From the NCBI GenBank assembly GCA_963800065.1, contig CAWCZO010000008.1, positions 744,001 to 808,000 on the forward strand: DNA of 64,000 bases, written 5' to 3'. Source of the DNA: CAWJFJ01 sp963800065. GTDB lineage: Bacteria; Actinomycetota; Acidimicrobiia; Acidimicrobiales; UBA8190. The translations under genes and the position numbers were made by a program. The notes under the pieces are model-generated. The model ran no database searches, was not told where the DNA came from, and worked only from the letters and a program-made list of their open reading frames with translations. Below, one piece after another: positions 51,143 to 60,199 of this stretch; position 1 is the stretch's first letter, and each line of letters opens with the position of its first letter.

Positions 51143-52557
51143 TGGACGCGCCCGTGAGTGAGCCGACGGCCGGCGACATCCGTCGGGTCCTGCCCATCGT
51201 CATCGCCGGTGCCGCCGTCGGCGTGTCCAGCCTTCTCACCACCGTCCTCGTCGCCCGTCTGCTGACCAGTCGGGGCTACGGCGCCCTCATCGTCCTCATC
51301 GGTCTCTTCCTCGTCTTGTCGATGCCGGGGACGGCGCTCCTCGTGGCCGTCGTCCGTCGGATCACGGCCTGGGAGACCGAGGGGCACGGCGACCGGGTCC
51401 ACGCCTGGGTGGTGCGCGTCCACCGCATCGGGGCGGCCGCCGTGGTCGTCCTGGCCCTGGCCATCTGGCTGGTCCGGGCCCCGCTGATCAGCGCCTTGTC
51501 CCTGCCCGGGCCCGGGGGGGTGGTCGAGATCCTCACGGCGGCCGGGATCTGGGTGTTGTTGTCCATCGACCGCGGCCTCCTCCAGGCCCGGCAGGACTAC
51601 CGCAACCTGTCGATCAACCTCATCCTGGAGGCGGTCACCAAGACGGCCGGGACCATCGGGTTCGCCGCCGTCTGGGGTGTGACCGGCGCCGCCCTCGGCA
51701 TCCTGGTGGCCGAGGTGATCACGGCCGTCCACGCCCGGGTCACGGCCATGGCGGCGCTGGGCCGTGTCCCCCAGGCGACGGCCGTCGGCGACGTGGCCGT
51801 CGTGGCCACCGAATGGATTCCCGCCGAGTCGAGTCACACGGCGCGCCATCTGGCCGCCGACATGGTCACGGCGCTGGTCAGCCTGGCCCTGTTGGCCGTT
51901 CTCCAGAATGCCGACGTGATCGGGTTCGACAGCCAGGCACCGCATCACTCCGGGTCGTACGCCGCCATATCGGTCCCGTCCAAGGCGCTCGTCTTCGGCG
52001 CTCTGGTGTTCGTCAATTACCTCCTGCCCGAATCGGCCATCCGGTGGCATCAGGGGTCGCACGCGTTGCGGCAGCTGGTGCACACCCTGCTGATCCTGGC
52101 GTTGCCGGCCGTCGTCCTGGTCGGGGTGGCGGCGGTGGCCCCCAAGACCCTTCTCGACGTGGTGTTCGGGGCCAAGCTGGCGGCGGCCGCCCCCGCCTTC
52201 TCCTCCCTGGCCCTGGCCATGGTCTTCCTGAGCGTGACCGTCGTGCTCACCGTCTATCTGCTCGGGGTGGGCTACCGGTGGGTGGTGCTCCTTCTGGCCC
52301 TGGGGACCGGCGCCCTCATCCTGTTCACCCTGCTGGCCCACGGGCGGTACGTGGCGACGACGCGCGCCGACCTCGCCGTCCAGGGCGCCCTGGCCCTGGC
52401 CACCGCTCTGGCCCTGGTGGCGGTGCACGTCCGGGCCGGCCGGGGATGGTCTCATACGGGGGGTGGTGACGCCGCCGCTGTCGGTACCGGGCCTCCCGGC
52501 GACGACTCGATAGACCCGGGCCCGGTGCCCGAGTCGGGATACCGTGGACCGGGCTGA
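51142..52557 (+). CDS. Polysaccharide-type flippase (MOP superfamily, Wzx/MurJ-like)
   Basis: About 471 residues and 12 or so hydrophobic segments: IRRVLPIVIAGAAVGVSSLLTTVLVARLLTSRGYGALIVLIGLFLVLS at the start, GIWVLLSIDRGLLQARQDYRNLSINLILEAVTKTAGTIGFAAVWGVTGAALGILVAEVITA in the middle and ALAMVFLSVTVVLTVYLLGVGYRWVVLLLALGTGAL late. The GYG and R-Q-Y-x-N motifs are typical of polysaccharide exporters. It would flip a lipid-linked glycan. The GTG at 51142 overlaps the preceding stop; a second GTG at 51154 is possible. The C-terminal 40 residues are soluble. Confidence 0.8.
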   Translation: MDAPVSEPTAGDIRRVLPIVIAGAAVGVSSLLTTVLVARLLTSRGYGALIVLIGLFLVLSMPGTALLVAVVRRITAWETEGHGDRVHAWVVRVHRIGAAAVVVLALAIWLVRAPLISALSLPGPGGVVEILTAAGIWVLLSIDRGLLQARQDYRNLSINLILEAVTKTAGTIGFAAVWGVTGAALGILVAEVITAVHARVTAMAALGRVPQATAVGDVAVVATEWIPAESSHTARHLAADMVTALVSLALLAVLQNADVIGFDSQAPHHSGSYAAISVPSKALVFGALVFVNYLLPESAIRWHQGSHALRQLVHTLLILALPAVVLVGVAAVAPKTLLDVVFGAKLAAAAPAFSSLALAMVFLSVTVVLTVYLLGVGYRWVVLLLALGTGALILFTLLAHGRYVATTRADLAVQGALALATALALVAVHVRAGRGWSHTGGGDAAAVGTGPPGDDSIDPGPVPESGYRGPG

Positions 52558-52573
52558 CCAAGGGGCATCGGAC

Positions 52574-53854
52574 GTGACGGACGACGAAGGACGACGAGCG
52601 ACCATCACGGAATCGATCTCTGGGGCGGACGTGGCCGCCGTGGCCCGTGATGTGACTGAGGAAGTGGGCCCCGTCCACCGGGCCGACCCGGTGGGGGACG
52701 GCGCCATCCGGCTGGACCAGGCCGTGGCCGCCGCCGGCAAGGTCGGCCTGGCCAGCATCCATCTCCTGGCCTGGCGGGATCTGGACGATCCCGAGGCCGG
52801 CGGGTCGGAGCTCCATGCCCACCGGATCGCCACCCTGTGGGCCCGGGCCGGCCTCGACGTCACCATGCGGACGTCGAGCGCGGCGGGCCACGATCCGATC
52901 ACCCGCCGCAACGGCTACCGCGTGGTGCGCAAGTCGGGGCGCTACGCCGTCTTCCCCCGCAGTGCGCTGAGTGGTCTGGTGGGACGACGGGGGCGCCCCG
53001 ACGGGCTGGTCGAGATCTGGAACGGGATGCCCTTCTTCTCACCGCTGTGGGCCCGGTGCCCGCGCATCGTCTTCCTCCACCACGTCCACGCCGAGATGTG
53101 GCAGATGGTGATGTCACGACGGCTCGCCCCCGTGGGCGCCTTCGTCGAGAGCCGGGTGGCGCCCCCCTTCTACCGCCGGAGCCGGATCGTCACCCTGTCG
53201 TCGTCCTCGCGCCAGGAGATCATCTCCATGTTGCGCCTCCCGGCCGACCACGTGAGCGTGGTGCCGCCCGGTGTCGATCAGCGCTTCACGCCGGGCGGGC
53301 AACGGTCGCCGGATCCTCTGGTGGTGGCCGTGGGACGCCTGGTGCCGGTAAAGCGCTTCGATGTCCTCGTCGACGCGCTCGTCTCCGTCCGCCGCAACGT
53401 CCCCGGGCTGCGGGCGCAGATCATCGGCGAGGGTTACGAACGTCCGCACCTCGAGGCGCGGATCCGGGCCGTCGGCGCCGGCGAATGGATCGAGCTGGTC
53501 GGCCGCCGTTCCGAGGACGAGCTCCTCGATGCCTACCGCCGGGCGTGGGTTCTGGTCTCGACGTCACAACGCGAAGGGTGGGGAATGACGATCACCGAGG
53601 CGGCGGCCTGCGAGACGCCGGCCGTCGTCACCCGCATCGCCGGCCACAGTGACGCCGTCGTCCACGGGGTCACCGGCATCCTCGTCGACAGGCCCGACCA
53701 ATTCGGTGACGCCTTGGAGGCCGTCCTGCGCGACGAGACGCAGCGACGACGTCTGGGGCGCGCCGCCCATGAGCACGCCGGCCGGATGACGTGGGAGGCC
53801 ACAGCGGCGGGGACGCTGGAAGCTCTCGTGAGCGAGGCCGAGGCCCGGCACTGA
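52574..53854 (+). CDS. GT4 family glycosyltransferase
   Basis: About 426 residues. A 50-residue charged N-terminal extension precedes the GT-B fold: ASIHLLAWRDLDDPEAGGSELHAHRIATLWARAG (acceptor-domain loop with GGSE), FLHHVHAEMWQMVM, SRIVTLSSSSRQEII, VVAVGRLVPVKRFDVLVDAL near 265 and the E-x7-E motif REGWGMTITEAAACETPAVV near 345. The GGSELH motif is seen in mannosyl- and glucosyl-transferases of envelope lipids. The GTG at 52574 has an AAGGGG site 9 bases before it; GTG 52544 would overlap the flippase end. It follows the flippase-like gene closely. Confidence 0.87.
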   Translation: MTDDEGRRATITESISGADVAAVARDVTEEVGPVHRADPVGDGAIRLDQAVAAAGKVGLASIHLLAWRDLDDPEAGGSELHAHRIATLWARAGLDVTMRTSSAAGHDPITRRNGYRVVRKSGRYAVFPRSALSGLVGRRGRPDGLVEIWNGMPFFSPLWARCPRIVFLHHVHAEMWQMVMSRRLAPVGAFVESRVAPPFYRRSRIVTLSSSSRQEIISMLRLPADHVSVVPPGVDQRFTPGGQRSPDPLVVAVGRLVPVKRFDVLVDALVSVRRNVPGLRAQIIGEGYERPHLEARIRAVGAGEWIELVGRRSEDELLDAYRRAWVLVSTSQREGWGMTITEAAACETPAVVTRIAGHSDAVVHGVTGILVDRPDQFGDALEAVLRDETQRRRLGRAAHEHAGRMTWEATAAGTLEALVSEAEARH

Positions 53855-53881
53855 CGGGCGACGGGGACCCCGTCCCGGGGG

Positions 53882-56800
53882 TTACGCCCCGCCTACCGGC
53901 GACTCTTCGACGGGCGACTCCTCGGCGGGCCACTCTGTCGACGCCGGCCCGTCGGGCGATGACTCTTCGGGCGATGACTCTACGGGCGGCGACTCTTCGG
54001 GCGGCGATGGCGCGTTGTCAGGACCGGCCGGCGGCGGTGCCGCGTCGTCGGGAGGGGTCGGCCTGCGGGAGGCACCCCGGGCGATCTCGACGATGGCGTC
54101 GGCGGCGAGCAGGACGACGGCCGTCCAGGCCAGGTTGCTGGCCGGCTCGAAGTTGATGGGCCATCCCCCCGGGGGGAAGTGGAACACCGACTGGTGGACG
54201 ACGGTGTAGACGGCGGTGGCGGCCACCAGGCCCACGGCGGTGAGGGTGAGAAGGAAACGGAGATGGCGGACGAGGAGGATGACGAGGACGGCCCCCGCCA
54301 CGGCCAGTCCGATACGGGGCCGGGTGAGGACGCCGGCGGCGATCCCTCCGGCCAGGACGGGCGCCACCGCGTAGGCCCACCACCGCGGCCGTCCCCGACG
54401 GGCCGAGAGGGGTGAGGTCAGCTCGGGAGGGTCGTCGCGCGCCCAGGAGCGGACAGGGGCGGGGGCGCCGACGGCGGCGGCGTGGGCGGCCCGGCGGCGG
54501 CGGAAGAAGATCGGCCGTCGCCAGCGATCGGGGAGAAGGGCCAGGATCAGGCAGAGGACGGCTCCGGCGGCGGACAGGGCCAGGGCCAGGTCCACGCGCC
54601 GCTGCGGGGTCCAGGTCAGCGTGACGTCGAAGGTCCCGTCGCGGAGGGCGCCCCCGAGGGTGGCGGGGTCGACGAGCCAGCCGTTGGCGAAGCCGTCCAC
54701 CAGCTGTCCCGGTCCGAGGCTCCTGCCCCCCGAGGTGGTGGCCTGCCATCCCTTGTTCACGCTCTCGCCCAGCGTGAGCCAGAACGGACCACTGACCCCG
54801 GTGACGCGGAGGTGGAAGCTGGTGGCCGTCTGGGCCAGGACCGAGACGGCCGGTGCCGGGCCCGGGGTGGGGGCCGGGAGCGGTCCCGTGGAGGACTCCG
54901 CCTGGGCCCCGCCGCCGGGGGCGGAGTCGAGGACGAGCTGGTCGATGTCGAAGCCGGTGAGATGACCGGACGTGCTCTCGACCACGTGCGGGCCGGGGCC
55001 CAGGGTGATGCCGCCGGCGTCGGGACCGCAGGCCTGGATGCTCAGGGTGTCACCGTCCAGGGCGGCGGCGGTGGAACCGGTGATCCGTATGGAGACGGGT
55101 CGACCGTCGATGGTGAGGAGGTTCGACTGGCACAGCCCCGGCATGGCGGAAGGTGCCGCCGGCGAGTCCACCCCGGGGATACCCAGCTCGGCGATCCCCA
55201 GGGGAAGGGTGATGGGGCTGTGGGAGTAGTAGTTCTTGGTCTGTTCCACCCGGACGCCGGTGAAGGTGACCTGGATCTGGTCGCCGGTGAGGGCGGGGAA
55301 GGTGATCGGCACCGAGACGGTCGAGTTCTGGCGCCGGCCGTCGGTGATGGGGGGGAGGGTGACATGGTCGGAGCCGTTCTCGGTGGCGATGGTGAGGCTG
55401 GTGGGAACCGAGTGGTGACCGTCGGCCACCACCTGGAGATCGAGATGGTCGAAGGTGATCGGGCTGGGCACGTGGACCTGGATCCATTCACCGACCTGGG
55501 GCCCGAATCCGGGGGACCACATCGTCTGGGAGTTCCCGTCGAGGGCCGCTGACGCCGTGTCGTGGAGGTCGCCGGGGAGCCGACCGAGGGAGTAGGCGAC
55601 GACGCCGCTGCCGGTGGCGCCGGGCCGGCCCACCAGGGTGTCGATGGTGGCGTCGGGTATGAGGGTGTTGACGGTGGCCGATCCCGTGAGGGTGAAGGTC
55701 CGCGCCGTGGGCAGCGTGAAATGGCGGCTCAATGTGGGTTCCAAGTCCGAGAGGGGGGGGATCGGCGCCACCCGCTCACGGGTCATGACGATGGTCACGC
55801 GGTGGAAGAGCGAGCCGGCGCCGGCTGCGTCGAGAAGGTCCTCGGGCATGTCGACGACCTCGTGCTCCTGGACGCCGCCCACCTCGACCTCGGCCAGGCC
55901 GACAGGGGACGCGTTCTGGATCACCGTCGGGCTGGCGCCGACCAGGTTGGTGTCGTCGATGGTGATACGCAGCGTCGTGAAGGTCCGGGTGGGGAAGGCG
56001 ATGGTCTGCCCGGCGGCGGTCCGTGACCCCGGTCCCAGGGCGACCGTCACGGGGGAATGGCCGTCGAAGGTCAGCGTGACCTTGGTGATCCACTGGTTGT
56101 TGACCCCCGAGAGTGGTTGGACGAGGGTGACGTTGTCGGTGGTGAGGGGGCCGGTGAGTGCGACCTGCCACCACTGGTGGACCGGCACCGAGAAGGCTCC
56201 CGTCTCCCAGGCCGTGTCGAGGTTGCCGTCGAGGGCCTGGGAGGGTCGGACCTCGGGGAGGTAGTCGTCGACGTTGCCGTAGGACGAGGCGGTGATGGCG
56301 TCCACACCCTGCAGGGCCACCGTCGTCTGGGCGTCGGCCGGCGCCCCCGGGAAGAGGTCGAGGGGCGCGTTGTTGGGATCGGTGGGTTGGGGTTGTGCCT
56401 TGGTCAGGGTCTCCCCGGCGTTGCCCAGAATGGTGTTCCACCGGAAGGCCTCTTTGCGGTTGCTGTCGGTGACCACCAGGGTGGCGTTGCCGGCCAGCGC
56501 CTGCGCCTCGGCCTTGGGATGGGTGTCGAGGGTGCCGGCGTAGAGGATGGCCGAGTCCGTGTTCAGCAAACCGGCCGACGCCGCCTCGTCCAGCCCCACC
56601 CCGTCGCCGTCCACCACGAGCTCGCCCGACGTCGACTCGGCGCGGACGATGGGCCGGGGATCGGCCACCGACATCACCTGCACCGGCGCCGGCCAGGGCT
56701 GATCGGGGGAGGTGGCCAGGGCCTCCTCGTCGGTGAGGGGGATCTGGCTGATGTCGGGCCGGGGTGACCCGTAGCCCACGGGGGCGGACAGTCCCGGCGG

Positions 56801-58567
56801 GGTGGGGGAGAGCGCCTGGGCCATCGTGAGCGGACGGGGCGAGTTGTAGCGCTCGTAGGCCAGGTCGTTCTGGACGAGGAGGTCGCCGACACTCATCAAC
56901 CGGGCCAGCGGGGCGATGGCGTCGGGGTCGACGATGCCGTTCTGCATGGGGTTGTCCAGTCCGTAGAGCAGGTCGTAGGAGGCCAGCGATCCCAAGGCCT
57001 GCTGTTCGCGGGTGACGAAGGGACGCGTCAGGAGGCCGGGCCAGATCGGGTCGATGTAGTCGCCGTAGCGGTAGGCGGCGAAGTTCTCCCCGGGGATGGC
57101 CAGGACCCGCGTCCCCTGATGCTCGGCGTTGAGGGCGTCGGCGGCCTGGGTGACGTAGGAGGGGGGGCGGGCGGGGATGGTGAAGTGGTCGGCCACCGTC
57201 GTCCCGTTGAACACCGGCGGGTCGGCGGCGATGACGACGCCGCCGGCCACCACGGCGGCCAGGATCCCCACCAGCCAGGCCCGTCGCCACAGGGCGGTGA
57301 CCCCGGCCCCGGCCAGCATGGCCAGACCGAGGATCACCGTCGGTGTGGCCCGGTCCGTGGACCGCAGCGCCAGCCCCGCTTCGGTCCGGGTCATGAAGGC
57401 CTTGATGGCCCGCGAGACGAGAGAGCCCCCCGAGGCGTACGGGTGGGAGCCGACGGCCAGGACGATCCCCACCACGACGAGGAGGACGAAGTAGGCGCGG
57501 GCCCGCCAGCGGACGATCATGGCGGCGATGAAGGCGACCAGGGGGACGGCGAAGCTGAGGGCGATGAGCCAGAGCTGCTGGGTGAACTGGATCGAGGTCG
57601 AGACCCACTGGCCGAGCTCGTCGCCGTCGTAGAAGTACCAGTAGCCGAGGCCCCGCAGCACCTCCGAGGCCAGGGACGTGGCCGCCACCGTGGGGACGGT
57701 CTCGGTGTACTTGAGGATGTTGAGCCCGTACCCCCCTTCGACGGCCAGGGCCGCCACCCACCACAACGAGACCAGGAGAGTGAGCACGGCGATCCGCCAG
57801 GCCGCCGCCCACGCGTCGCGCCACCGGCTCTCCCGGGTGACGAGGACGGCGTAGGGGAGCCACAACGCCGGGGCCAGTCCGGCGTAGATGGCCGAGCTGG
57901 CGTTGATGCTGCTCACGCTCAGCCAGACCAGGGCGAAGAGGGCGGGGTAGCGCCAGCCCCTGGTCCGCACCGATCGCGCCGCCAGGGAGATCAGCCAGGG
58001 GAGCGCGGCGTAGGGCAGGAGGATGACCGAGATCCGGCCCACGTACTGGAGGAAATAGGGCGAGAGCATGAAGGCCAGGGCGGCCACCAGGCGGCCGGGG
58101 CCGTGGACGCCCATGGTCCGGCACAGCGCCAGGACGCCGGTTCCGGCCACGAAGAGGATGGCCCCCACCCAGAGGCGCTCGCCCACCCACAGGGGGATGC
58201 CGAGGGCGTGGACCGCCCAGAAGAAGGGTCCCATCGGCCAGAGGTAGCCGATCTGCTCGTGGGTGACCGTCCCCAGGCCGTTGGTGGGGTCCCACATGGA
58301 GACCGACTGACGCAGGAACCTCCCGGGGTCGAGGTAGAGGAAGCTCTTCGTGTCGGCATCGACCACCCCGGGCTGGGCCAGCAGCTGCGGGATGAAGGCC
58401 AACCCGGCCACCGCCAGATGCAGGGCCCACGAACCCGCCGGCGAGACCCGGGCCCGGACCCACCCGCCCCGGCCACCGTCGTCGCCCGCGGCGTCGGGCT
58501 CCGGTACCGGCCCCGGGACCGGCTCGATGTCCGGCTCCGGCGCGGGCGTCTCGACCGTCAGGCTCAA
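53882..58567 (-). CDS. AftD-like alpha-(1-3)-arabinofuranosyltransferase (DUF3367 family)
   Basis: About 1561 residues. The N-terminal GT-C membrane domain shows the AftD hallmark VVDADTKSFLYLDPGRFLRQSVSMWDPTNGLGTVTHEQIGYLWPMGPFFWA near 60-110 and around a dozen spans to about residue 470. A long extracytoplasmic region follows with repeated beta-sandwich, discoidin-like carbohydrate-binding modules (about residues 800-1160: SQALDGNLDTAWETGAF, LDGNSQTMWSPGFG). Further spans lie near 1385-1490, then a Pro/Glu/Ser repeat tail. It would add arabinofuranose from decaprenyl-phospho-arabinose. The TTG at 58567 has a GGAGAGG site 8 bases upstream; upstream ATG codons would run into the promoter and the divergent gene. 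Confidence 0.82.
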   Translation of the reverse strand: MSLTVETPAPEPDIEPVPGPVPEPDAAGDDGGRGGWVRARVSPAGSWALHLAVAGLAFIPQLLAQPGVVDADTKSFLYLDPGRFLRQSVSMWDPTNGLGTVTHEQIGYLWPMGPFFWAVHALGIPLWVGERLWVGAILFVAGTGVLALCRTMGVHGPGRLVAALAFMLSPYFLQYVGRISVILLPYAALPWLISLAARSVRTRGWRYPALFALVWLSVSSINASSAIYAGLAPALWLPYAVLVTRESRWRDAWAAAWRIAVLTLLVSLWWVAALAVEGGYGLNILKYTETVPTVAATSLASEVLRGLGYWYFYDGDELGQWVSTSIQFTQQLWLIALSFAVPLVAFIAAMIVRWRARAYFVLLVVVGIVLAVGSHPYASGGSLVSRAIKAFMTRTEAGLALRSTDRATPTVILGLAMLAGAGVTALWRRAWLVGILAAVVAGGVVIAADPPVFNGTTVADHFTIPARPPSYVTQAADALNAEHQGTRVLAIPGENFAAYRYGDYIDPIWPGLLTRPFVTREQQALGSLASYDLLYGLDNPMQNGIVDPDAIAPLARLMSVGDLLVQNDLAYERYNSPRPLTMAQALSPTPPGLSAPVGYGSPRPDISQIPLTDEEALATSPDQPWPAPVQVMSVADPRPIVRAESTSGELVVDGDGVGLDEAASAGLLNTDSAILYAGTLDTHPKAEAQALAGNATLVVTDSNRKEAFRWNTILGNAGETLTKAQPQPTDPNNAPLDLFPGAPADAQTTVALQGVDAITASSYGNVDDYLPEVRPSQALDGNLDTAWETGAFSVPVHQWWQVALTGPLTTDNVTLVQPLSGVNNQWITKVTLTFDGHSPVTVALGPGSRTAAGQTIAFPTRTFTTLRITIDDTNLVGASPTVIQNASPVGLAEVEVGGVQEHEVVDMPEDLLDAAGAGSLFHRVTIVMTRERVAPIPPLSDLEPTLSRHFTLPTARTFTLTGSATVNTLIPDATIDTLVGRPGATGSGVVAYSLGRLPGDLHDTASAALDGNSQTMWSPGFGPQVGEWIQVHVPSPITFDHLDLQVVADGHHSVPTSLTIATENGSDHVTLPPITDGRRQNSTVSVPITFPALTGDQIQVTFTGVRVEQTKNYYSHSPITLPLGIAELGIPGVDSPAAPSAMPGLCQSNLLTIDGRPVSIRITGSTAAALDGDTLSIQACGPDAGGITLGPGPHVVESTSGHLTGFDIDQLVLDSAPGGGAQAESSTGPLPAPTPGPAPAVSVLAQTATSFHLRVTGVSGPFWLTLGESVNKGWQATTSGGRSLGPGQLVDGFANGWLVDPATLGGALRDGTFDVTLTWTPQRRVDLALALSAAGAVLCLILALLPDRWRRPIFFRRRRAAHAAAVGAPAPVRSWARDDPPELTSPLSARRGRPRWWAYAVAPVLAGGIAAGVLTRPRIGLAVAGAVLVILLVRHLRFLLTLTAVGLVAATAVYTVVHQSVFHFPPGGWPINFEPASNLAWTAVVLLAADAIVEIARGASRRPTPPDDAAPPPAGPDNAPSPPEESPPVESSPEESSPDGPASTEWPAEESPVEESPVGGA
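53899..54006. repeat. Degenerate 15-bp repeats encoding a Pro/Glu/Ser tail
   Basis: Variants of GACTCTTCGGGCGGC recur about six times at the 3' end of the AftD-like gene. On the coding strand they read as EESP/VESSP/EESSP peptide repeats that form the acidic C-terminus. Confidence 0.65.
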
Positions 58568-58635
58568 CGATGGGTCCTCTCCGGGCGGGCGTCGTCCGCC
58601 GACGGTGGCACCGCCCCGGGTTCGATGATCGCCGG

Positions 58636-58642
58636 TAGTGTA
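58636..58642. promoter_or_regulatory. Bidirectional -10 element (TANNNTA) between AftD-like and methyltransferase genes
   Basis: TAGTGTA gives TAGTGT on the plus strand and TACACT on the minus strand, offset by one base as at 1021-1027. Both divergent genes have leaders with ribosome sites here (about 38 and 65 bases), so this pair is not leaderless. Confidence 0.45.
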
Positions 58643-58685
58643 CGTGGGCCGTAGAACCCCCATTGGGCACTGAAAGAGAGGGCCG

Positions 58686-59480
58686 GTGGCCAAACTGACG
58701 GGCGAGCGTCCACTCGTCGGGATCACGCCGGACTCTCTCCTGGCCCTGCATTCGGCCGGCTACCGGGCCGTCCGGGAGCGTCTGGGCCCCGGTCGGATGC
58801 TCGACGTGGGATGCGGCGAGGGCTTCGAGACGGCCCGCTTCGCCGGGACCGACCGCTCCGTGATCGGGGTCGACTACAGCTTCGAGGCGGCGGTGGACGC
58901 CACCGCCCGCTACGGCGCCGACGGCCTGCGGGTGGCCCAGTGCGACGCCCGCCGCCTGTCGCTCGGGACGGGCACCTTCGACTGGGTGTGCTCGTCGCAC
59001 CTCATCGAGCACTTCCCCGACGCCGAGATGCACGCCGCCGAGCTGGCCCGGGTGCTGTCGCCCCAGGGGAAGGCCTTCGTCATCACCCCCAACGCCCCGG
59101 CCGACTTCGAGAACCCCTTCCACATCCGCCTCTTCCGTCGAGACGAGCTGGTCTCGGTGCTCGAGCGCTCGTTCGACGACGTCTGGGTGGGCGGGATCGA
59201 CGCCGTCCCCCGCGTGAAGGACGACTTCCGCCTCCGCCGCGAGAAGGCGGCCAAGGTGCTCCGGCTCGACGTGTTCGACATCCGGCACCGGATCCCGCAC
59301 TCGTGGTACGTCGGGGCCTACACCCGGGCCCTCCCCCTGGCCTACCGCTTCATGGCCCGGTCCGACACCGGCGGCGGAACCGGCATCACCGACGACGACT
59401 TCTTCGTGACCGACGAGGTCGACGAGACCACCCTCGTCCTGTTGGCCGTGGCCGGCAAGCCGCGTCGCCCCTCTCCGTGA
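58686..59480 (+). CDS. Class I SAM-dependent methyltransferase
   Basis: 264 residues. The SAM-binding motif I is GRMLDVGCGEGFETARFAG near 40, motif II VIGVDYSFEAAVDA, then RVAQCDARRLSLGTGTFDWVCSSHLIEHFPDAEMHAAELARVLSPQGKAFVITPN, a classic UbiE/Coq5-like core. The C-terminal region has NPFHIRLFRRDELVSVLERSFDDVWVGGI. The GTG start has an AAAGAGAGGG ribosome site. It is divergent from the AftD-like gene and probably methylates a glycan or lipid component, but no substrate can be read. Confidence 0.85.
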   Translation: MAKLTGERPLVGITPDSLLALHSAGYRAVRERLGPGRMLDVGCGEGFETARFAGTDRSVIGVDYSFEAAVDATARYGADGLRVAQCDARRLSLGTGTFDWVCSSHLIEHFPDAEMHAAELARVLSPQGKAFVITPNAPADFENPFHIRLFRRDELVSVLERSFDDVWVGGIDAVPRVKDDFRLRREKAAKVLRLDVFDIRHRIPHSWYVGAYTRALPLAYRFMARSDTGGGTGITDDDFFVTDEVDETTLVLLAVAGKPRRPSP

Positions 59481-59530
59481 CGTCGCCGGCGGGCCGGTGG
59501 GGCGGATGAACCCGGTGGCGTGATGGGCCC

Positions 59531-60157
59531 GTGCTCGCCGTCGGCCTGACGGGAGGGATGGGGTCGGGGAAGTCGACGGTGGCCGACCTCATGGTGGACA
59601 GGGGCGCCGTCCTGATCGACGCCGACCGCATCGCCCGTGAGGTCGTGGCCCCCGACGGGCCCGCCTTCGAACCGCTCGTCGAGCGTTTCGGCCGGGGGAT
59701 CCTGACGCCCGAGGGCACCCTCGACCGGGCCGCCCTGGCGGCCATGGTCTTCCCCGATCCCGAGGCCGTGGCCGCCCTGAACGCCATCACCCATCCCGCC
59801 ATCAGCGCCGTGATGGCGCAGCGCCGGGCGGCCGAGGAGGCGACGGACCACATCGTCGTCCTGGACGTGCCCCTCCTCGTCCCCGCCCACCGCGACCTCC
59901 TCGGCCTCCGGGTCGTGGTCGTGGTGGACTGCCCCGCCGACGTGGCCCTCGAGCGCCTGGTCGGGCAACGGGGTTTCACCAGGGCCGACGCCGAGGCCCG
60001 GATGGCCGCCCAGCCCGGCCGCGACGAGCGCCGGAAGGGAGCCGACTTCGTCATCGACAACGCCTCGGACCGCGCCCGTCTCGAGGCCGAGGTCGACCGG
60101 GTCTGGCGGGCGCTGGAGGATCTGGGGCTTGCCCCGGGGGCGGCGCCGGGGGCGTAG
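59531..60157 (+). CDS. coaE: Dephospho-CoA kinase
   Basis: 208 residues, last step of coenzyme A synthesis. The P-loop is AVGLTGGMGSGKSTVADLM near 4-20, followed by LIDADRIAREVVAPDGPAFEPLVERFG, ITHPAI, VVLDVPLLVPAHRDLLGLRVVVVVDCP (lid and Walker B region) and RMAAQPGRDERRKGADFVIDN. Size and motifs are standard. It lies directly upstream of uvrB, as in many actinobacteria, where coaE usually follows rpsA. Confidence 0.94.
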   Translation: MLAVGLTGGMGSGKSTVADLMVDRGAVLIDADRIAREVVAPDGPAFEPLVERFGRGILTPEGTLDRAALAAMVFPDPEAVAALNAITHPAISAVMAQRRAAEEATDHIVVLDVPLLVPAHRDLLGLRVVVVVDCPADVALERLVGQRGFTRADAEARMAAQPGRDERRKGADFVIDNASDRARLEAEVDRVWRALEDLGLAPGAAPGA

Positions 60158-60187
60158 GGCCCGGGAGGGAGCGACACAGCCCCCCGG

Positions 60188-60193
60188 TACGAT
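60188..60193 (+). promoter_or_regulatory. -10 box for leaderless uvrB mRNA
   Basis: TACGAT ends 6 bases before the uvrB GTG at 60200. Confidence 0.45.
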
Positions 60194-60199
60194 CGGGGC

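Noticed and set aside
55776..59300. A 1174-residue open frame on the minus strand over the AftD-like and methyltransferase genes
   Set aside because: It is Arg/Pro/Gly-rich shadow sequence with no motifs; the AftD-like frame in the same region has clear family features.
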